Assembly (NCBI RefSeq): GCF_000400505.1
Contig: NZ_CM001857.1
Coordinates: 2,630,034 to 2,694,033, forward strand
Direction of reading: 5' to 3'
Origin: Musicola paradisiaca NCPPB 2511
GTDB taxonomy: Bacteria > Pseudomonadota > Gammaproteobacteria > Enterobacterales > Enterobacteriaceae
Length of the DNA: 64,000 nt
Part shown: piece after piece, positions 20,954 to 30,402 of the stretch
Position numbering within the stretch: the stretch's first letter is position 1
How the letters are laid out: the number at the start of each line of letters is the position of its first letter
Position numbers and translations under genes: made by a program
Notes under the pieces: model-generated
What the model was told of the DNA's origin: nothing
Databases searched by the model: none
The model's input: only the letters and a program-made list of their open reading frames with translations

Positions 20954-22615
20954 TCAGTCGGCCCGGCCGCGAGCCAGCCACAAGACACGGGAGAATAGAG
21001 TGCGCAGAAGTTGAGGGATGGCCGCTTCGCTCTGTTCGGCGGCCGCCATCGCCACCTCAATCGCCAGATCGGGCTTGGATGTACGATGAATGGCTTTCGT
21101 AATGACTTTCGCCATCGATAACGGAACTGGCTCCGGCAGTTGCGCGATGCGGTGATAAACGCCGCTAAAACCGTTACGGTACATAAAGTGCTCCATATCC
21201 AACGCCGGCAGTATCGTTAGATGGTCGCGTTCGCTTTCTCCCTGCGCTTGCAACAGGCTACGCACCGTGGCGGCGTACTTCTTCCCGGCGTCATCGCCAT
21301 CCACCAACACATGCCATTCGATCCCCATGCGATAAGCAAATTTCAGCAACGGCCGGAGGCCGACCTGCGCAAACTCGATGACCCGCACCCCCTCCGCCTC
21401 AAAATGATGGCCGCATTGCCGCGCCATTTCGCTGAGCATCCAGACCTCCGTTTCCCCCTCCACCAACAGCCAGCAACGCGCAAACAACGACGCCGGACGG
21501 TTGAAGCGGATATGGAAGGTGATACGGCGGCTGTCCTCCTGGCTCATCCCCTGACGCCCAATCCGATAGGGCGCAACCTTGGCCGACTCCCTCACCAGGC
21601 GACACACCTGCTCCACCGGCACCAGCGACAACAATTCGCCCGAATTGGTGGTGGTGATTTTCTGCAATGGCAGTTGGTTCAGCAGCCCCCACGCCACTGA
21701 CAGCATGATGGGATGCAGCCGGGTTTCCGGATCTTCAATCAACAATAAGGGACGAGAATGTGGATCGAGCGCGATGGAGCCTTTGGCCTGCAACAACGTT
21801 GAAAACAGCTCGAGCAGGATAATACGGCGGCTACGACTGTTCGGCCCTGCAAACATCCGGTTGATCGTATCCAGCGAACGCCACGCCTTGCCGTTGCCGG
21901 CACGCGCATGCCGATAATGGTGCCGTTCGTTCGGCGCCGCCCCCTGTTCGGAGAAATAGTGTTCGACCAGTTGTCGCATGGCGACCATCCCCTGCCGCAG
22001 TTCATGGTCAGTCAGCCGGTTGGGATTCTGCGCCAGCTCGCGCATCAGGGTTTCAATCTGATGCGCAAGCCGTTCGTTGTTGTCGATGGCCGGCACCAGC
22101 GTACCGGGACGAAAACGGCGAATGAACCGCGCATCCCGCAAGCGCAACACCGGATGCAGACGAATGACCTCGCTGGCCAGCCAATCAATATTATCGAGCG
22201 GCAGAGCATGACCGCCCGCATCCAGAAAGCTACGCCAGGTAAAGATCGCCTGGCTTTCGTCCACTTCGCCTTCCAGACGATAGAAAATGCGGTGCAGTTT
22301 ACTCTCCCCTTTGATCCAGACCGGAGAAAGAGACCGGTAACGCGGCGCCAGATGGTGGCCGGGGGCAGATTCGCAAAACGTGAAGATCACTTGCAGATGG
22401 CGTTCCCGGCTGGTTTCATCGCCGGGCGTAAAATGGAAATCCTGCAGGTCGAAATGGTAGAGCGGCAACGACGGGGCCAGCAAAAGCGACAAAGCATCCA
22501 ACAGGCTCGATTTGCCCCAGGCGTTTTCGCCAATCAGCACCGTGTTGTCATCCAACGTCAGCGACAAACGGTTGATCCCACGGAATCCCAGAATATCGAT
22601 TCTTTCCAGATACAT
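20954..22615 (-). CDS. ybjD: OLD-family ATPase/TOPRIM nuclease YbjD
   Basis: A 553-residue relative of the overcoming-lysogenization-defect nucleases. Its cellular role is not established. Walker A is GENAWGKS (29-36); the ABC-like ATPase lobe continues to about residue 350 with LLLIEDPETRLHP as signature and Walker B region. The C-terminal TOPRIM domain carries LLVEGETEVWML and VLVDGDDAGKKYA, the acidic metal-binding residues of a nuclease. The start MYLERIDILGFRGI is standard for the family. It is alone on its strand, between cspD and hcp; ybjX, macAB, aqpZ and lysO, its E. coli neighbours, are absent. Confidence 0.93.
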   Translation of the reverse strand: MYLERIDILGFRGINRLSLTLDDNTVLIGENAWGKSSLLDALSLLLAPSLPLYHFDLQDFHFTPGDETSRERHLQVIFTFCESAPGHHLAPRYRSLSPVWIKGESKLHRIFYRLEGEVDESQAIFTWRSFLDAGGHALPLDNIDWLASEVIRLHPVLRLRDARFIRRFRPGTLVPAIDNNERLAHQIETLMRELAQNPNRLTDHELRQGMVAMRQLVEHYFSEQGAAPNERHHYRHARAGNGKAWRSLDTINRMFAGPNSRSRRIILLELFSTLLQAKGSIALDPHSRPLLLIEDPETRLHPIMLSVAWGLLNQLPLQKITTTNSGELLSLVPVEQVCRLVRESAKVAPYRIGRQGMSQEDSRRITFHIRFNRPASLFARCWLLVEGETEVWMLSEMARQCGHHFEAEGVRVIEFAQVGLRPLLKFAYRMGIEWHVLVDGDDAGKKYAATVRSLLQAQGESERDHLTILPALDMEHFMYRNGFSGVYHRIAQLPEPVPLSMAKVITKAIHRTSKPDLAIEVAMAAAEQSEAAIPQLLRTLFSRVLWLARGRAD

Positions 22616-22862
22616 CCGTGCCCTCCTTTTGCATATGCATTATGAGCATGACGACAAAACCACGGCAGGGTCAAGCCCCCATCCCCGGATATGCCTGGGT
22701 GCGCATGCAATGACGCTATAACCGGGCAAATTTCAGCCAACCGCCGTTATGGATATCAAATGCAAGTGATTGTCATCCGCGACGCAAAATTGCGCTATGT
22801 CAAACTTACTTAAAGTTGCATCAAAAAAACCTTTTTGGTCGCCGTCAACCGGATTACTTTAT

Positions 22863-22885
22863 AAATGGCATTTAAAATACAACTT
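22863..22885 (+). promoter_or_regulatory. NsrR-like operator of hcp
   Basis: AAATGGCATTTAAAATACAACTT has the core GCATTTAAAATACA unchanged and agrees with the enterobacterial NsrR consensus (11-1-11 repeat, recalled from E. coli hmp/hcp) at about 19 of 23 bases. It ends 15 bases before the hcp start codon, so bound NsrR would block the hcp leader. Nitric oxide destroys the NsrR cluster and relieves repression in E. coli. An ATCAA half-site of FNR type lies upstream at about 22,817. Confidence 0.8.
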
Positions 22886-22900
22886 TAAAAGGACGTCATC

Positions 22901-24553
22901 ATGTACTGCGTGCAATGTGAACAGACCATCCGAACCCCTGCCGGCAACGGCTGCGCCTATGCGCAAGGCATGTGCGGCAAAACCGCCGAAACCTCCGACT
23001 TGCAGGATCTGCTGGTCGCCGTGCTGCAGGGGCTTTCCGCTTGGGCGCTGCAGGCCAGAGCGCAAGGCATCGTCGACCACGAGATCGACCATTTTACCCC
23101 ACGTGCTTTCTTCGCCACGCTCACCAACGTTAACTTCGATTCCCAGCGCATCATCGGCTATGCCAAAGAAGCGATCGCCTTGCGTCATTCCCTGGCGACG
23201 CGCTGCCGCCTGCTGGACGCCTCGGTCAACGTCGATCACCCGATGGCCACGCTGGAACTGGCGGGCGACGATATCGCCGTTCTGCGTGATCAGGCCGCCC
23301 AGTTCGCACTGAATCAGGATCAGGCCGCCATCGGCGATGATATCCACGGCCTGCGTATGCTGTGTCTCTATGGCTTGAAAGGCGCGGCGGCCTACATGGA
23401 ACACGCCCATGTACTGGGGCAGTACGACGACGCGCTGTATGCGGAATTCCATGCCTTTATGGCCTGGCTCGGCACTCGTCCAACCGATGTAGCAACCCTG
23501 CTGAATAATGCGCTGGCCATCGGCAAAATGAACTTCGGCGTCATGGCGATTCTGGATCGCGGCGAAACCGATACTTACGGGCACCCACAACCGACGCAAG
23601 TCAATGTCCGCCCGGTTGCGGGCAAAGCCATCCTGATTTCCGGCCATGACCTGAAAGATCTGCGCATGCTGCTGGAACAAACCCAGGGCACCGGCATCAA
23701 TATTTATACCAATGGCGAAATGCTGCCGGCCCACGGCTACCCGGAGCTGAAAAAATTCCCGCATCTGGTGGGGAACTACGGCAGCGGCTGGCAGAACCAG
23801 CAAACGGAATTCGCCAAATTCCCGGGGCCGATCGTGATGACCTCCAACTGCATCATCGACCCCAGCGTCGGCCAGTACACCGACCGCATCTGGACGCGCA
23901 GCATCGTCGGCTGGCCGGGTGCGAAACATCTTGAGGGCGACGATTTCAGCGCGGTCATCGCGCAAGCGCAGCAGTTGCCCGGCTTCCCCTACAGCGAAAT
24001 CGAGCACCTGATCACCGTCGGCTTCGGTCGTCAGACGCTACTCAGTGCCGCCGATACCGTGATCGATCTGGTCGCACAAAAAAAACTGCGCCATGTTTTC
24101 CTGATCGGCGGCTGCGACGGCAGCCGCACGGAGCGCAGCTACTACACCGATTTCGCCCGCAGCGTACCGAACGACTGCCTGATCATGACATTGGCCTGCG
24201 GCAAGTACCGCTTCAACAAACTGGATTTCGGTACGCTGGAAGGTTTACCGCGTCTGCTGGATGTGGGTCAGTGCAATGATGCTTACTCCGCCATCATGCT
24301 GGCGGTGAATCTGGCGGAAAAACTGGGTTGCGGCGTTAATGACCTGCCGTTGAGTCTGGTGCTGTCCTGGTTCGAACAGAAAGCGATCGTCATCCTGCTG
24401 ACGCTGCTGGCGCTGGGCGTGAAGAACATCTACACCGGCCCGACCGCCCCCGCCTTCCTGACGCCGAATCTGCTGGCCATTCTGAACGAGAAATTCGGCA
24501 TGCGCCCCATCACCACGGTGGAACAGGATCTGGACGCCATTCTGACCGCCTGA
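22901..24553 (+). CDS. hcp: Hybrid cluster protein (hydroxylamine/NO reductase)
   Basis: Cytoplasmic Fe-S protein that reduces nitric oxide or hydroxylamine and, in E. coli, drives protein S-nitrosylation under anaerobic nitrate growth. It has 550 residues. N-terminal cysteines C3, C6, C18 and C25 ([10 protein letters not shown]...GMCGKTAE) bind the proximal cluster. The later [30 protein letters not shown] and [11 protein letters not shown] provide ligands of the hybrid cluster. The AAAGGA ribosome site directly follows the NsrR-like operator. It is followed by its electron donor gene hcr. Confidence 0.97.
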   Translation: MYCVQCEQTIRTPAGNGCAYAQGMCGKTAETSDLQDLLVAVLQGLSAWALQARAQGIVDHEIDHFTPRAFFATLTNVNFDSQRIIGYAKEAIALRHSLATRCRLLDASVNVDHPMATLELAGDDIAVLRDQAAQFALNQDQAAIGDDIHGLRMLCLYGLKGAAAYMEHAHVLGQYDDALYAEFHAFMAWLGTRPTDVATLLNNALAIGKMNFGVMAILDRGETDTYGHPQPTQVNVRPVAGKAILISGHDLKDLRMLLEQTQGTGINIYTNGEMLPAHGYPELKKFPHLVGNYGSGWQNQQTEFAKFPGPIVMTSNCIIDPSVGQYTDRIWTRSIVGWPGAKHLEGDDFSAVIAQAQQLPGFPYSEIEHLITVGFGRQTLLSAADTVIDLVAQKKLRHVFLIGGCDGSRTERSYYTDFARSVPNDCLIMTLACGKYRFNKLDFGTLEGLPRLLDVGQCNDAYSAIMLAVNLAEKLGCGVNDLPLSLVLSWFEQKAIVILLTLLALGVKNIYTGPTAPAFLTPNLLAILNEKFGMRPITTVEQDLDAILTA

Positions 24554-24561
24554 CGGCCGTC

Positions 24562-24591
24562 GCCCAACGGCCCATCAGCAGGCCGTTGGGC
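24562..24591 (+). other. Perfect hairpin between hcp and hcr
   Basis: Eleven-base arms GCCCAACGGCC/GGCCGTTGGGC, loop of eight. It occupies the 57-base gap within the operon and has no T run; it may protect the hcp message or reduce read-through, lowering hcr relative to hcp. Confidence 0.7.
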
Positions 24592-24610
24592 AGAATCAAG
24601 GAGAATAGAC

Positions 24611-25618
24611 ATGACCATGCCTACGCCATCGTGTCCCAACCGTATGCAGGTACACAGCCTCCATCAGGAAACGTCGGATGTCTGGACGCTGTCGCTGATA
24701 AGCCACGATTTTTACCCCTGGCAACCCGGCCAGTACGCGCTGGTCAGCATCGATGGCAGCGCCGATACCCTGCGCGCCTATACCCTGTCCTCTTCGCCGG
24801 GATTGAGCCGCTTTATTACGCTGACAGTGCGCCGACTGGAGAGCGGGCTCGGCTCCACCTGGCTGACGCAACAGGTTAAACCGGGCGATTACCTCTGGCT
24901 TTCCGACGCCCAGGGCGAATTCACCTGCCGCCGGGCGGTCAGCGATCGTTACCTGATGCTGGCGGCGGGATGCGGCGTCACCCCGATCATGGCCATGACG
25001 CGCTGGCTGCTGGCGATGCGACCGGAAGTCGATGTTCAGGTGATGTTCAACGTGCGGGATCCGCAGCAGGTGATCTTTGCCGATGAGTGGCGCTCGCTGA
25101 GCCAACGCTATCCGCAGCAGTTGCGCTTGACGCTGATGGCCGAACAGGACGCCGCCGTCGGTTTTCTCAGCGGCCGGCTGACGGAAACCGTGTTGCAACA
25201 GCAGGTGCCGGATATCGCCCGTCGTACCGTCATGACCTGCGGCCCGCACCCCTATATGAAACTGGCGCAGACCCTGAGCTTACAATTGGGCGTCGGCCCG
25301 GATCGGTTCTTTAAAGAGCAATTCGGCGCAGAGCCGGTGGAAGACATTGACGACGACAATACCCTCACCATGACGATCCGCAATCCGCTGCGGCAGGTGA
25401 AAGTACCGGTGGGCGTCAGCCTGCTGGCGGCGCTGGAAAGCCACAACCTGCCGGTCAATGCCGCCTGCCGCGCCGGCGTATGCGGCAGTTGCAAAACCCG
25501 GATACTGCACGGGCAGTACACCACCACCAGCACCATGACGCTGACCCCGGAAGAGGTGGCGCAAGGTTATGTGTTGGCCTGTAGCTGTCAGTTGCAGGGC
25601 GACATCGTTCTGGCATAA
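24611..25618 (+). CDS. hcr: NADH oxidoreductase Hcr
   Basis: Flavoprotein that passes electrons from NADH to Hcp. It has 335 residues (E. coli 322). The N-terminal FAD domain has RAYTLSSSP; the NAD-binding part has AAGCGVTPIMAM and TCGPHPYM. The C-terminal 2Fe-2S ferredoxin domain has CRAGVCGSCKTRIL and a fourth cysteine in VLACSC. AAGGAG precedes the ATG at the right distance. In E. coli poxB and ltaE follow; here ybjT follows directly. Confidence 0.95.
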   Translation: MTMPTPSCPNRMQVHSLHQETSDVWTLSLISHDFYPWQPGQYALVSIDGSADTLRAYTLSSSPGLSRFITLTVRRLESGLGSTWLTQQVKPGDYLWLSDAQGEFTCRRAVSDRYLMLAAGCGVTPIMAMTRWLLAMRPEVDVQVMFNVRDPQQVIFADEWRSLSQRYPQQLRLTLMAEQDAAVGFLSGRLTETVLQQQVPDIARRTVMTCGPHPYMKLAQTLSLQLGVGPDRFFKEQFGAEPVEDIDDDNTLTMTIRNPLRQVKVPVGVSLLAALESHNLPVNAACRAGVCGSCKTRILHGQYTTTSTMTLTPEEVAQGYVLACSCQLQGDIVLA

Positions 25619-25755
25619 CCGTCCGTATCCGCGTCAGCGATACCGTCCGCCGCGGCGCCTGCCTGCCGCGGCGTAAACCAGTTGCGCACGACAACCATCT
25701 CATCCAATATGGGCATGCTTTTTCAGGTTGTCCGCTCAGGCAGGAGCAGAGCATC

Positions 25756-27231
25756 ATGGCCCACACCCATCCCAACCCCGTGCTGATTCTCGGCGCCAGC
25801 AGCTATATCGGCCGTCACCTGACCGCCTGGCTAAGCCGGCAAGGGCAGCCGGTCATCGCCGCATCGTCCCACCCCGAACGCCTGTCCGCGCTGGCGCTCC
25901 CCGGGGTTCGCAACGAATATCTCGATCTGATGAAACCCCACACCTTACCGGAAGGGCTATGGCAGGCGGAGACCCTCTATTACCTGTTCCACAATATGGA
26001 AGACGGGCCGGATTTCGTCGATCGCGAACGTCAGTCGGCGCAAAACCTGCGCCACATGCTACGCACCAGCCATGTCCGTCAGATCATCTGTCTCGGCACC
26101 GTCTCCTCATCACCGCCGTTGTTATCCGAATACGCCCATGCCCGTCAGCAGACCGGCGATATTTTACGCAACTGCGGCATTCCCGTGACGGAGATACGCA
26201 TCGGCCCCATCATCGGCCCCGGCTCCGTCGCGTTTGAAGTGATGCGCAGCGCGGTCGAGCATCTGCCCATACTCATGCCGCCGCATTGGACACGCGCGAA
26301 ATCATCCCCCATCGCGCTGGACAACCTGCTGCACTACCTGGATGAAATTCGGCGCCATCCCACAGCCGAACACCGTGTGCTGGAAGCAGCCGGGCCAGAT
26401 TTCGTGAGCTATATCAGCCTGTTACGGCGCTTTATCCGTCTGGCGGGCAAACGCCGATGGGTCATCCCGCTGCCGCTGTCTTTCAATGCGCTGTCCCGTT
26501 GTTTCCTCCAGGCCGTCACTTCGCTGCCGCGTCCGTTTATCCACGCCTTAATCGCCAGCCAGCAACAGGATATCGTGATGACTGACAACAGCTTGCAACA
26601 GCTGATTCCCCAACGCCTGCAAACCGTTGACGACGCCATCGCCGCCGCGCTCAACAGCGCAATAGACGAAATGAGCCACCCGGACTGGGGATTCGACGCC
26701 ACTGCCCGTGCGCGCTGGCGCCCTGGGTTTGCTTTTTATCCCAAGCGGGTCGGGTTTAGTCAGAAAACCGTCGCCAGCAGCAAAGCGATCTGGCATGTGA
26801 CGCAGCGCGTAGGCGGCGCGGACGGCTATTTTTATGCCAACCGGTTATGGCGGATACGCGCACGGATCGACGATCTGTGCGGCAATCAAGTGGTGTATGG
26901 CCGGCCGGCGCGTAATGAGTTACGCACCGGCGATAACATCAATGGCTGGAGGGCGCTCGCCGTGCAACCGCCTCATAGCCTGAACCTGCTGTTCGGTATG
27001 AAAGCGCCCGGGCTGGGACGATTGACCTTTACCATCGACGAACGAGGCACCTACCGCATCGTCGGCATCCACGCCTGGTGGCATCCTGACGGGTGGAAAG
27101 GCCTGCTGTACTGGTACCTGATGACCCCGATCCATGTGTTCATTTTTCGCGGCATGACCCAACGGATTGCGCAGTTGGCGGAAGAGGCGGAATTGCCAGA
27201 CCCTGACAACAGCTTGCCCGGCGATAGCTAA
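25756..27231 (+). CDS. ybjT: NAD(P)-binding SDR-like protein YbjT (DUF2867)
   Basis: A 491-residue protein of unknown function (E. coli about 476). The N-terminal half is an atypical short-chain dehydrogenase/NAD-epimerase fold with the nucleotide motif ILGASSYIGRHLTAWL (about 11-26). The C-terminal half is the DUF2867 region (about 330-480; HVTQRVGGADGYFYANRLWR, RTGDNINGWRA). An AGGAGCAGAG ribosome site lies before the ATG. The stop codon lies inside a 22-bp direct duplication shared with the convergent amiD end. Confidence 0.92.
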   Translation: MAHTHPNPVLILGASSYIGRHLTAWLSRQGQPVIAASSHPERLSALALPGVRNEYLDLMKPHTLPEGLWQAETLYYLFHNMEDGPDFVDRERQSAQNLRHMLRTSHVRQIICLGTVSSSPPLLSEYAHARQQTGDILRNCGIPVTEIRIGPIIGPGSVAFEVMRSAVEHLPILMPPHWTRAKSSPIALDNLLHYLDEIRRHPTAEHRVLEAAGPDFVSYISLLRRFIRLAGKRRWVIPLPLSFNALSRCFLQAVTSLPRPFIHALIASQQQDIVMTDNSLQQLIPQRLQTVDDAIAAALNSAIDEMSHPDWGFDATARARWRPGFAFYPKRVGFSQKTVASSKAIWHVTQRVGGADGYFYANRLWRIRARIDDLCGNQVVYGRPARNELRTGDNINGWRALAVQPPHSLNLLFGMKAPGLGRLTFTIDERGTYRIVGIHAWWHPDGWKGLLYWYLMTPIHVFIFRGMTQRIAQLAEEAELPDPDNSLPGDS

Positions 27232-27270
27232 ACGCGCCCTCAGGAATCGCTAAACACGGCCCTCGGGATC
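27227..27270. repeat. 22-bp imperfect direct duplication joining the ybjT and amiD stop codons
   Basis: Copies at 27227-27248 and 27249-27270 both begin GCTAAAC and share GCCCTC and GG-ATC. The first copy contains the ybjT TAA; the second reaches the amiD stop on the opposite strand. It fills the whole 37-base convergent gap. Confidence 0.65.
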
Positions 27271-28111
27271 AGCGCGATGCGCCGTACTTCTCCAGCAATG
27301 CATCAACCATGGCGTCGGTTTCCGCATCCGGTTGCCCGTCGGCCCGCTGTGGGCGAAAGTGCATCTGAAACGCGGCGATAACCCGTTGTTGCTGGCGAGC
27401 GCTCATCCCCTCCGTCACCTCATACCCGTAACGCCCCAGCTTTTCCAGCAGCGTCCGGCGGTCTACTGCCGCATGCGGCGCTCTGCCTTGCAGATAGAAC
27501 GCCACCCGCTCTGGGTCAGGCCAGGCGCCGATGCCCTGCTCCGCCAACGCCTGCCAGGGAAACAAAGGGCCGGGATCGGTTTTGCGTTGCGGCGCGATGT
27601 CGCTGTGCGCCACCACATTCGGCGGTGCAATGGCGTAACGACGAATGATATCGCGCGCCAAATCCGCCACCAGTGCGATCTGTGACGCAGGATAGGGCGT
27701 CCACTCAGCCCCGGAGGCGGTATCCCGCTGGCCGGGATTTTCCAGCTCGATCCCAATCGAAACCTGATTCAGGTGGCTGTAGCCGCGCCAATGGCTGACG
27801 CCGGCATGCCAGGCGGACTGCGACTCCGGCACCAACTGCCATGCCATCGGCTTGCTGTGGTACAGCGGCGGGACGGCGGGGATCAGGTAATGGGCGCTCA
27901 CTTCATCTTCCGTCAGCACCTGTAACGCCTGAGGAAACGAGCCGACCGTGTAATGGATCACCAGAAACTGCACTCGTGACGAGTGTGAACGCGCCTTCAC
28001 CGCCTGTTCCAGCACATAGCGCCCTTCATCAGTACGGGAATCCGACATCTGGCAACCGGACAGCATCGTCAACAACAACGCTGCCGTTATCAGGCGCCGC
28101 ATCATGTTCAC
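27269..28111 (-). CDS. amiD: N-acetylmuramoyl-L-alanine amidase AmiD (lipoprotein)
   Basis: Outer-membrane lipoprotein that cleaves the MurNAc-L-Ala bond of peptidoglycan and anhydro-muropeptides. It has 280 residues. The lipobox LSGC puts the lipidated Cys at 20; Gln follows, which favours outer-membrane sorting. The amidase_2 (PGRP-like) zinc site is H53, H169 and D179 with E122 as the catalytic acid ([33 protein letters not shown]). A C-terminal peptidoglycan-binding three-helix domain begins at about residue 205. Its ATG overlaps the ybjQ stop (ATGA). Confidence 0.95.
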   Translation of the reverse strand: MNMMRRLITAALLLTMLSGCQMSDSRTDEGRYVLEQAVKARSHSSRVQFLVIHYTVGSFPQALQVLTEDEVSAHYLIPAVPPLYHSKPMAWQLVPESQSAWHAGVSHWRGYSHLNQVSIGIELENPGQRDTASGAEWTPYPASQIALVADLARDIIRRYAIAPPNVVAHSDIAPQRKTDPGPLFPWQALAEQGIGAWPDPERVAFYLQGRAPHAAVDRRTLLEKLGRYGYEVTEGMSARQQQRVIAAFQMHFRPQRADGQPDAETDAMVDALLEKYGASR

Positions 28112-28434
28112 AGACGGCTTACCCTCACAGCGGTTCCGCTGACGGACACCATCAGCATGCTGCCGTTTTTACCCACGGTTTCGTAGTCGATATCGATACC
28201 GACAATCGCATTCGCGCCCAGCTCCAGCGCCTGCTGTTCCATTTCTTGCATCGCGATTTCCCGCGCCCGGCGCAGTTCATGCTCATAAGCGCCGGCACGG
28301 CCGCCGACGATATCCCGCAGCCCAGCCAACAGGTCACGGAAAATGTTCGCCCCCAGAATCGTCTCGCCGGTCACGACGCCGCAATAGGCATCGATGGCAT
28401 ACCCTTCCAGCGTCGGGGTGGTGGTTAACTGCAT
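28108..28434 (-). CDS. ybjQ: UPF0145 protein YbjQ
   Basis: Small conserved protein of unknown function, belonging to the family that includes heavy-metal-binding-like YbjQ pentamers. It has 108 residues from [11 protein letters not shown] (E. coli 107). Conserved features: [48 protein letters not shown]. The upstream open frame to 28539 has no homology; GGGAG lies just before two adjacent ATGs (28437 and 28434). It overlaps amiD by 4 bases and is translationally coupled to it. Confidence 0.92.
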   Translation of the reverse strand: MQLTTTPTLEGYAIDAYCGVVTGETILGANIFRDLLAGLRDIVGGRAGAYEHELRRAREIAMQEMEQQALELGANAIVGIDIDYETVGKNGSMLMVSVSGTAVRVSRL

Positions 28435-28853
28435 CATGCTCGCTCCCTTTCCTGTGTCGTCAAGGCCGCCGGCTTCACTGTCAGCCGGGAGGGCCATATT
28501 CCGCCTTATCGCAGGCGACAGCCCGGCACACTTTCTCACACCAAGGCGGCGGATGGACAGCGTTTACCGGAAAAACAGGGGCGACAAGGGCCGGGTCAAC
28601 ATTTCGTGTTATTCAGGGAAACGTGTTCACGGCGGGGAAGTGCGGGAGGCGGCTCCGGGCGGGCGCTGCGCAGCAGGTCGGCCCGCTGGGCGCAGAGGAT
28701 GAAACACAACGGCAAGGCGGAACACCGCGACGAAAGCCGCGCCGCATCAGGGTGGATACGATGTTGAACGATATCCGCTTTCACCATGCCGCACAATTTT
28801 GTGCTGGTAGATCAACAAAAAGTCGTGTAATTGCAATTTTTGGGCCGGGGCGA

Positions 28854-28882
28854 TTGCAGAAGTATCCTGCCGACGCTACCAT
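28854..28882 (+). promoter_or_regulatory. Candidate artP promoter
   Basis: -35 TTGCAG (28854-28859), 17-base spacer, -10 TACCAT (28877-28882). Transcription would begin at about 28,889, at the left edge of the ARG-box-like pair. The remaining 400 bases between ybjQ and this site show no gene. Confidence 0.4.
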
Positions 28883-28888
28883 CTGCGG

Positions 28889-28927
28889 CATCAATGTCTA
28901 TTCAATTCTTACGCATGAGTATTCAAC
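28889..28927 (+). promoter_or_regulatory. Tandem ARG-box-like pair at the artP start
   Basis: Two 18-base boxes at 28889-28906 (TCAAT-N4-ATTCA) and 28910-28927 (CGCAT-N4-ATTCA), separated by 3 bases, exactly the 21-base centre spacing of ArgR operators. Box 1 matches 9 of 10 half-site bases, box 2 matches 8 of 10. The second box covers the artP start codon; no good Shine-Dalgarno is seen. Confidence 0.6.
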
Positions 28928-29643
28928 TAACCGGCATTAACTGTTTTTATGGCGCACATCAGGCGCTGTCTGACATCACTCTTGATTGTCCTTCCGGGGA
29001 AACCCTGGTGTTGCTGGGCCCCAGCGGTGCGGGAAAAAGCTCGCTGCTGCGGGTACTTAACCTGCTGGAGATGCCGCGTTCCGGTACGCTGGCGATTGAC
29101 GGCACCCAATTTGATTTCCGCGACGCCCCCGGCGAAGACGCTATTCGCCAGTTGCGCCGCCATGTCGGCATGGTGTTTCAGCAATACAATTTATGGCCGC
29201 ACCTCACCGTGCAGCAAAATCTGGTGGAAGCGCCCTGTCGGGTGTTGGGGTTAACTCGCCAGGACGCCGGCGCCCGCGCCGAAAAATTGCTGACCCGCCT
29301 GCGTCTGAACGACTTCGCCGACCGTTATCCGCTGCACCTGTCCGGTGGTCAACAACAGCGCGTAGCGATCGCTCGCGCCTTGATGATGGAACCCAACGTA
29401 CTGCTGTTCGATGAACCGACCGCCGCGTTGGATCCGGAAATCACCGCCCAGGTGGTGAGCATCATTCAGGAATTGAGCGAAACCGGCATCACGCAGGTTA
29501 TCGTGACCCATGAAGTGGATTTTGCACGCAAAACCGCCAGCCGTGTGGTGTACATGGAAAATGGCCGTATCGTGGAACAAGGCGACGCCTCGCACTTCAC
29601 TCAGCCCCAGACACCCGAATTCGCTGGCTATCTGTCTCATTGA
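28915..29643 (+). CDS. artP: Arginine ABC transporter ATP-binding protein ArtP
   Basis: ATPase of the arginine importer at the inner membrane. From [13 protein letters not shown] it has 242 residues, as in E. coli. Walker A is GPSGAGKSS, signature [17 protein letters not shown], Walker [13 protein letters not shown]. The frame is open further upstream, and an in-frame ATG 21 bases earlier repeats the first residues ([12 protein letters not shown]), an apparent duplication of the start region. I keep the downstream ATG by homology, but initiation at 28894 is possible. It is the first gene of artPIQM. Confidence 0.93.
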   Translation: MSIQLTGINCFYGAHQALSDITLDCPSGETLVLLGPSGAGKSSLLRVLNLLEMPRSGTLAIDGTQFDFRDAPGEDAIRQLRRHVGMVFQQYNLWPHLTVQQNLVEAPCRVLGLTRQDAGARAEKLLTRLRLNDFADRYPLHLSGGQQQRVAIARALMMEPNVLLFDEPTAALDPEITAQVVSIIQELSETGITQVIVTHEVDFARKTASRVVYMENGRIVEQGDASHFTQPQTPEFAGYLSH

Positions 29644-29660
29644 CATTATCAGGAATAATC

Positions 29661-30392
29661 ATGAAAAAAATCATCCTCGCGGCCCTGCTGGCCGGATTAA
29701 GCGTTTCCGCCTCCGCCACCGACACCCTTCGTTTCGCGACCGAAGCGTCCTACCCGCCGTTTGAATCCGTGGACGCCAGCAACCAGATCGTCGGCTTCGA
29801 CATCGACCTGGCCAATGCACTGTGTAAACAGATTCAGGCCACCTGTACCTTCAGCAACCAGGCGTTTGACAGCCTGATCCCCGGCCTCAAATTCCGCCGT
29901 TTCGATGCGGTCATCGCCGGCATGGATATCACCCCGGAACGCCAGCAGCAGGTTTCTTTCACCCAGCCTTACTATGAAAATTCGGCGATGTTCATCGCCC
30001 AGAAAGACAAGATTGCGAATGTCGCCGCCCTGAGCGGTAAACGTGTCGGGGTTCAGAACGGCACCACGCATCAAAAATTCTTGCTGGATAAGCATAAAGA
30101 CATCACGGTCGTGCCTTATGACAGCTACCAGAACGCGGTGCTGGATCTGAAAAACGGCCGTCTGGACGCCGTGTTTGGCGACACGGCGGTCGTCAACGAA
30201 TGGCTAAAACAGAATCAGGGCCTGGCCGCCGTTGGCGACAAAGTCGCGGATAAAGACTACTTCGGCATTGGCCTGGGCATCGCGGTGCGCCAGAACAACG
30301 ACGAACTGGTGAAAAAATTCAACGCCGCGCTGAACACAATCAAGCAGGATGGTACTTATCAGGCCATCTATAAGAAATGGTTCCAGCAATAA
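29661..30392 (+). CDS. artI: Arginine-family periplasmic binding protein ArtI
   Basis: Periplasmic binding protein of the Art importer; E. coli ArtI's own ligand is less certain than ArtJ's arginine. It has 243 residues. Signal peptide [19 protein letters not shown], mature start TDTLRF. Family 3 solute-binding features are [43 protein letters not shown] and [12 protein letters not shown]. An AGGA ribosome site precedes ATG 29661, 17 bases after the artP stop. It is a close paralogue of artJ at 32065. Confidence 0.94.
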   Translation: MKKIILAALLAGLSVSASATDTLRFATEASYPPFESVDASNQIVGFDIDLANALCKQIQATCTFSNQAFDSLIPGLKFRRFDAVIAGMDITPERQQQVSFTQPYYENSAMFIAQKDKIANVAALSGKRVGVQNGTTHQKFLLDKHKDITVVPYDSYQNAVLDLKNGRLDAVFGDTAVVNEWLKQNQGLAAVGDKVADKDYFGIGLGIAVRQNNDELVKKFNAALNTIKQDGTYQAIYKKWFQQ

Positions 30393-30402
30393 TCCGACGC
30401 TA

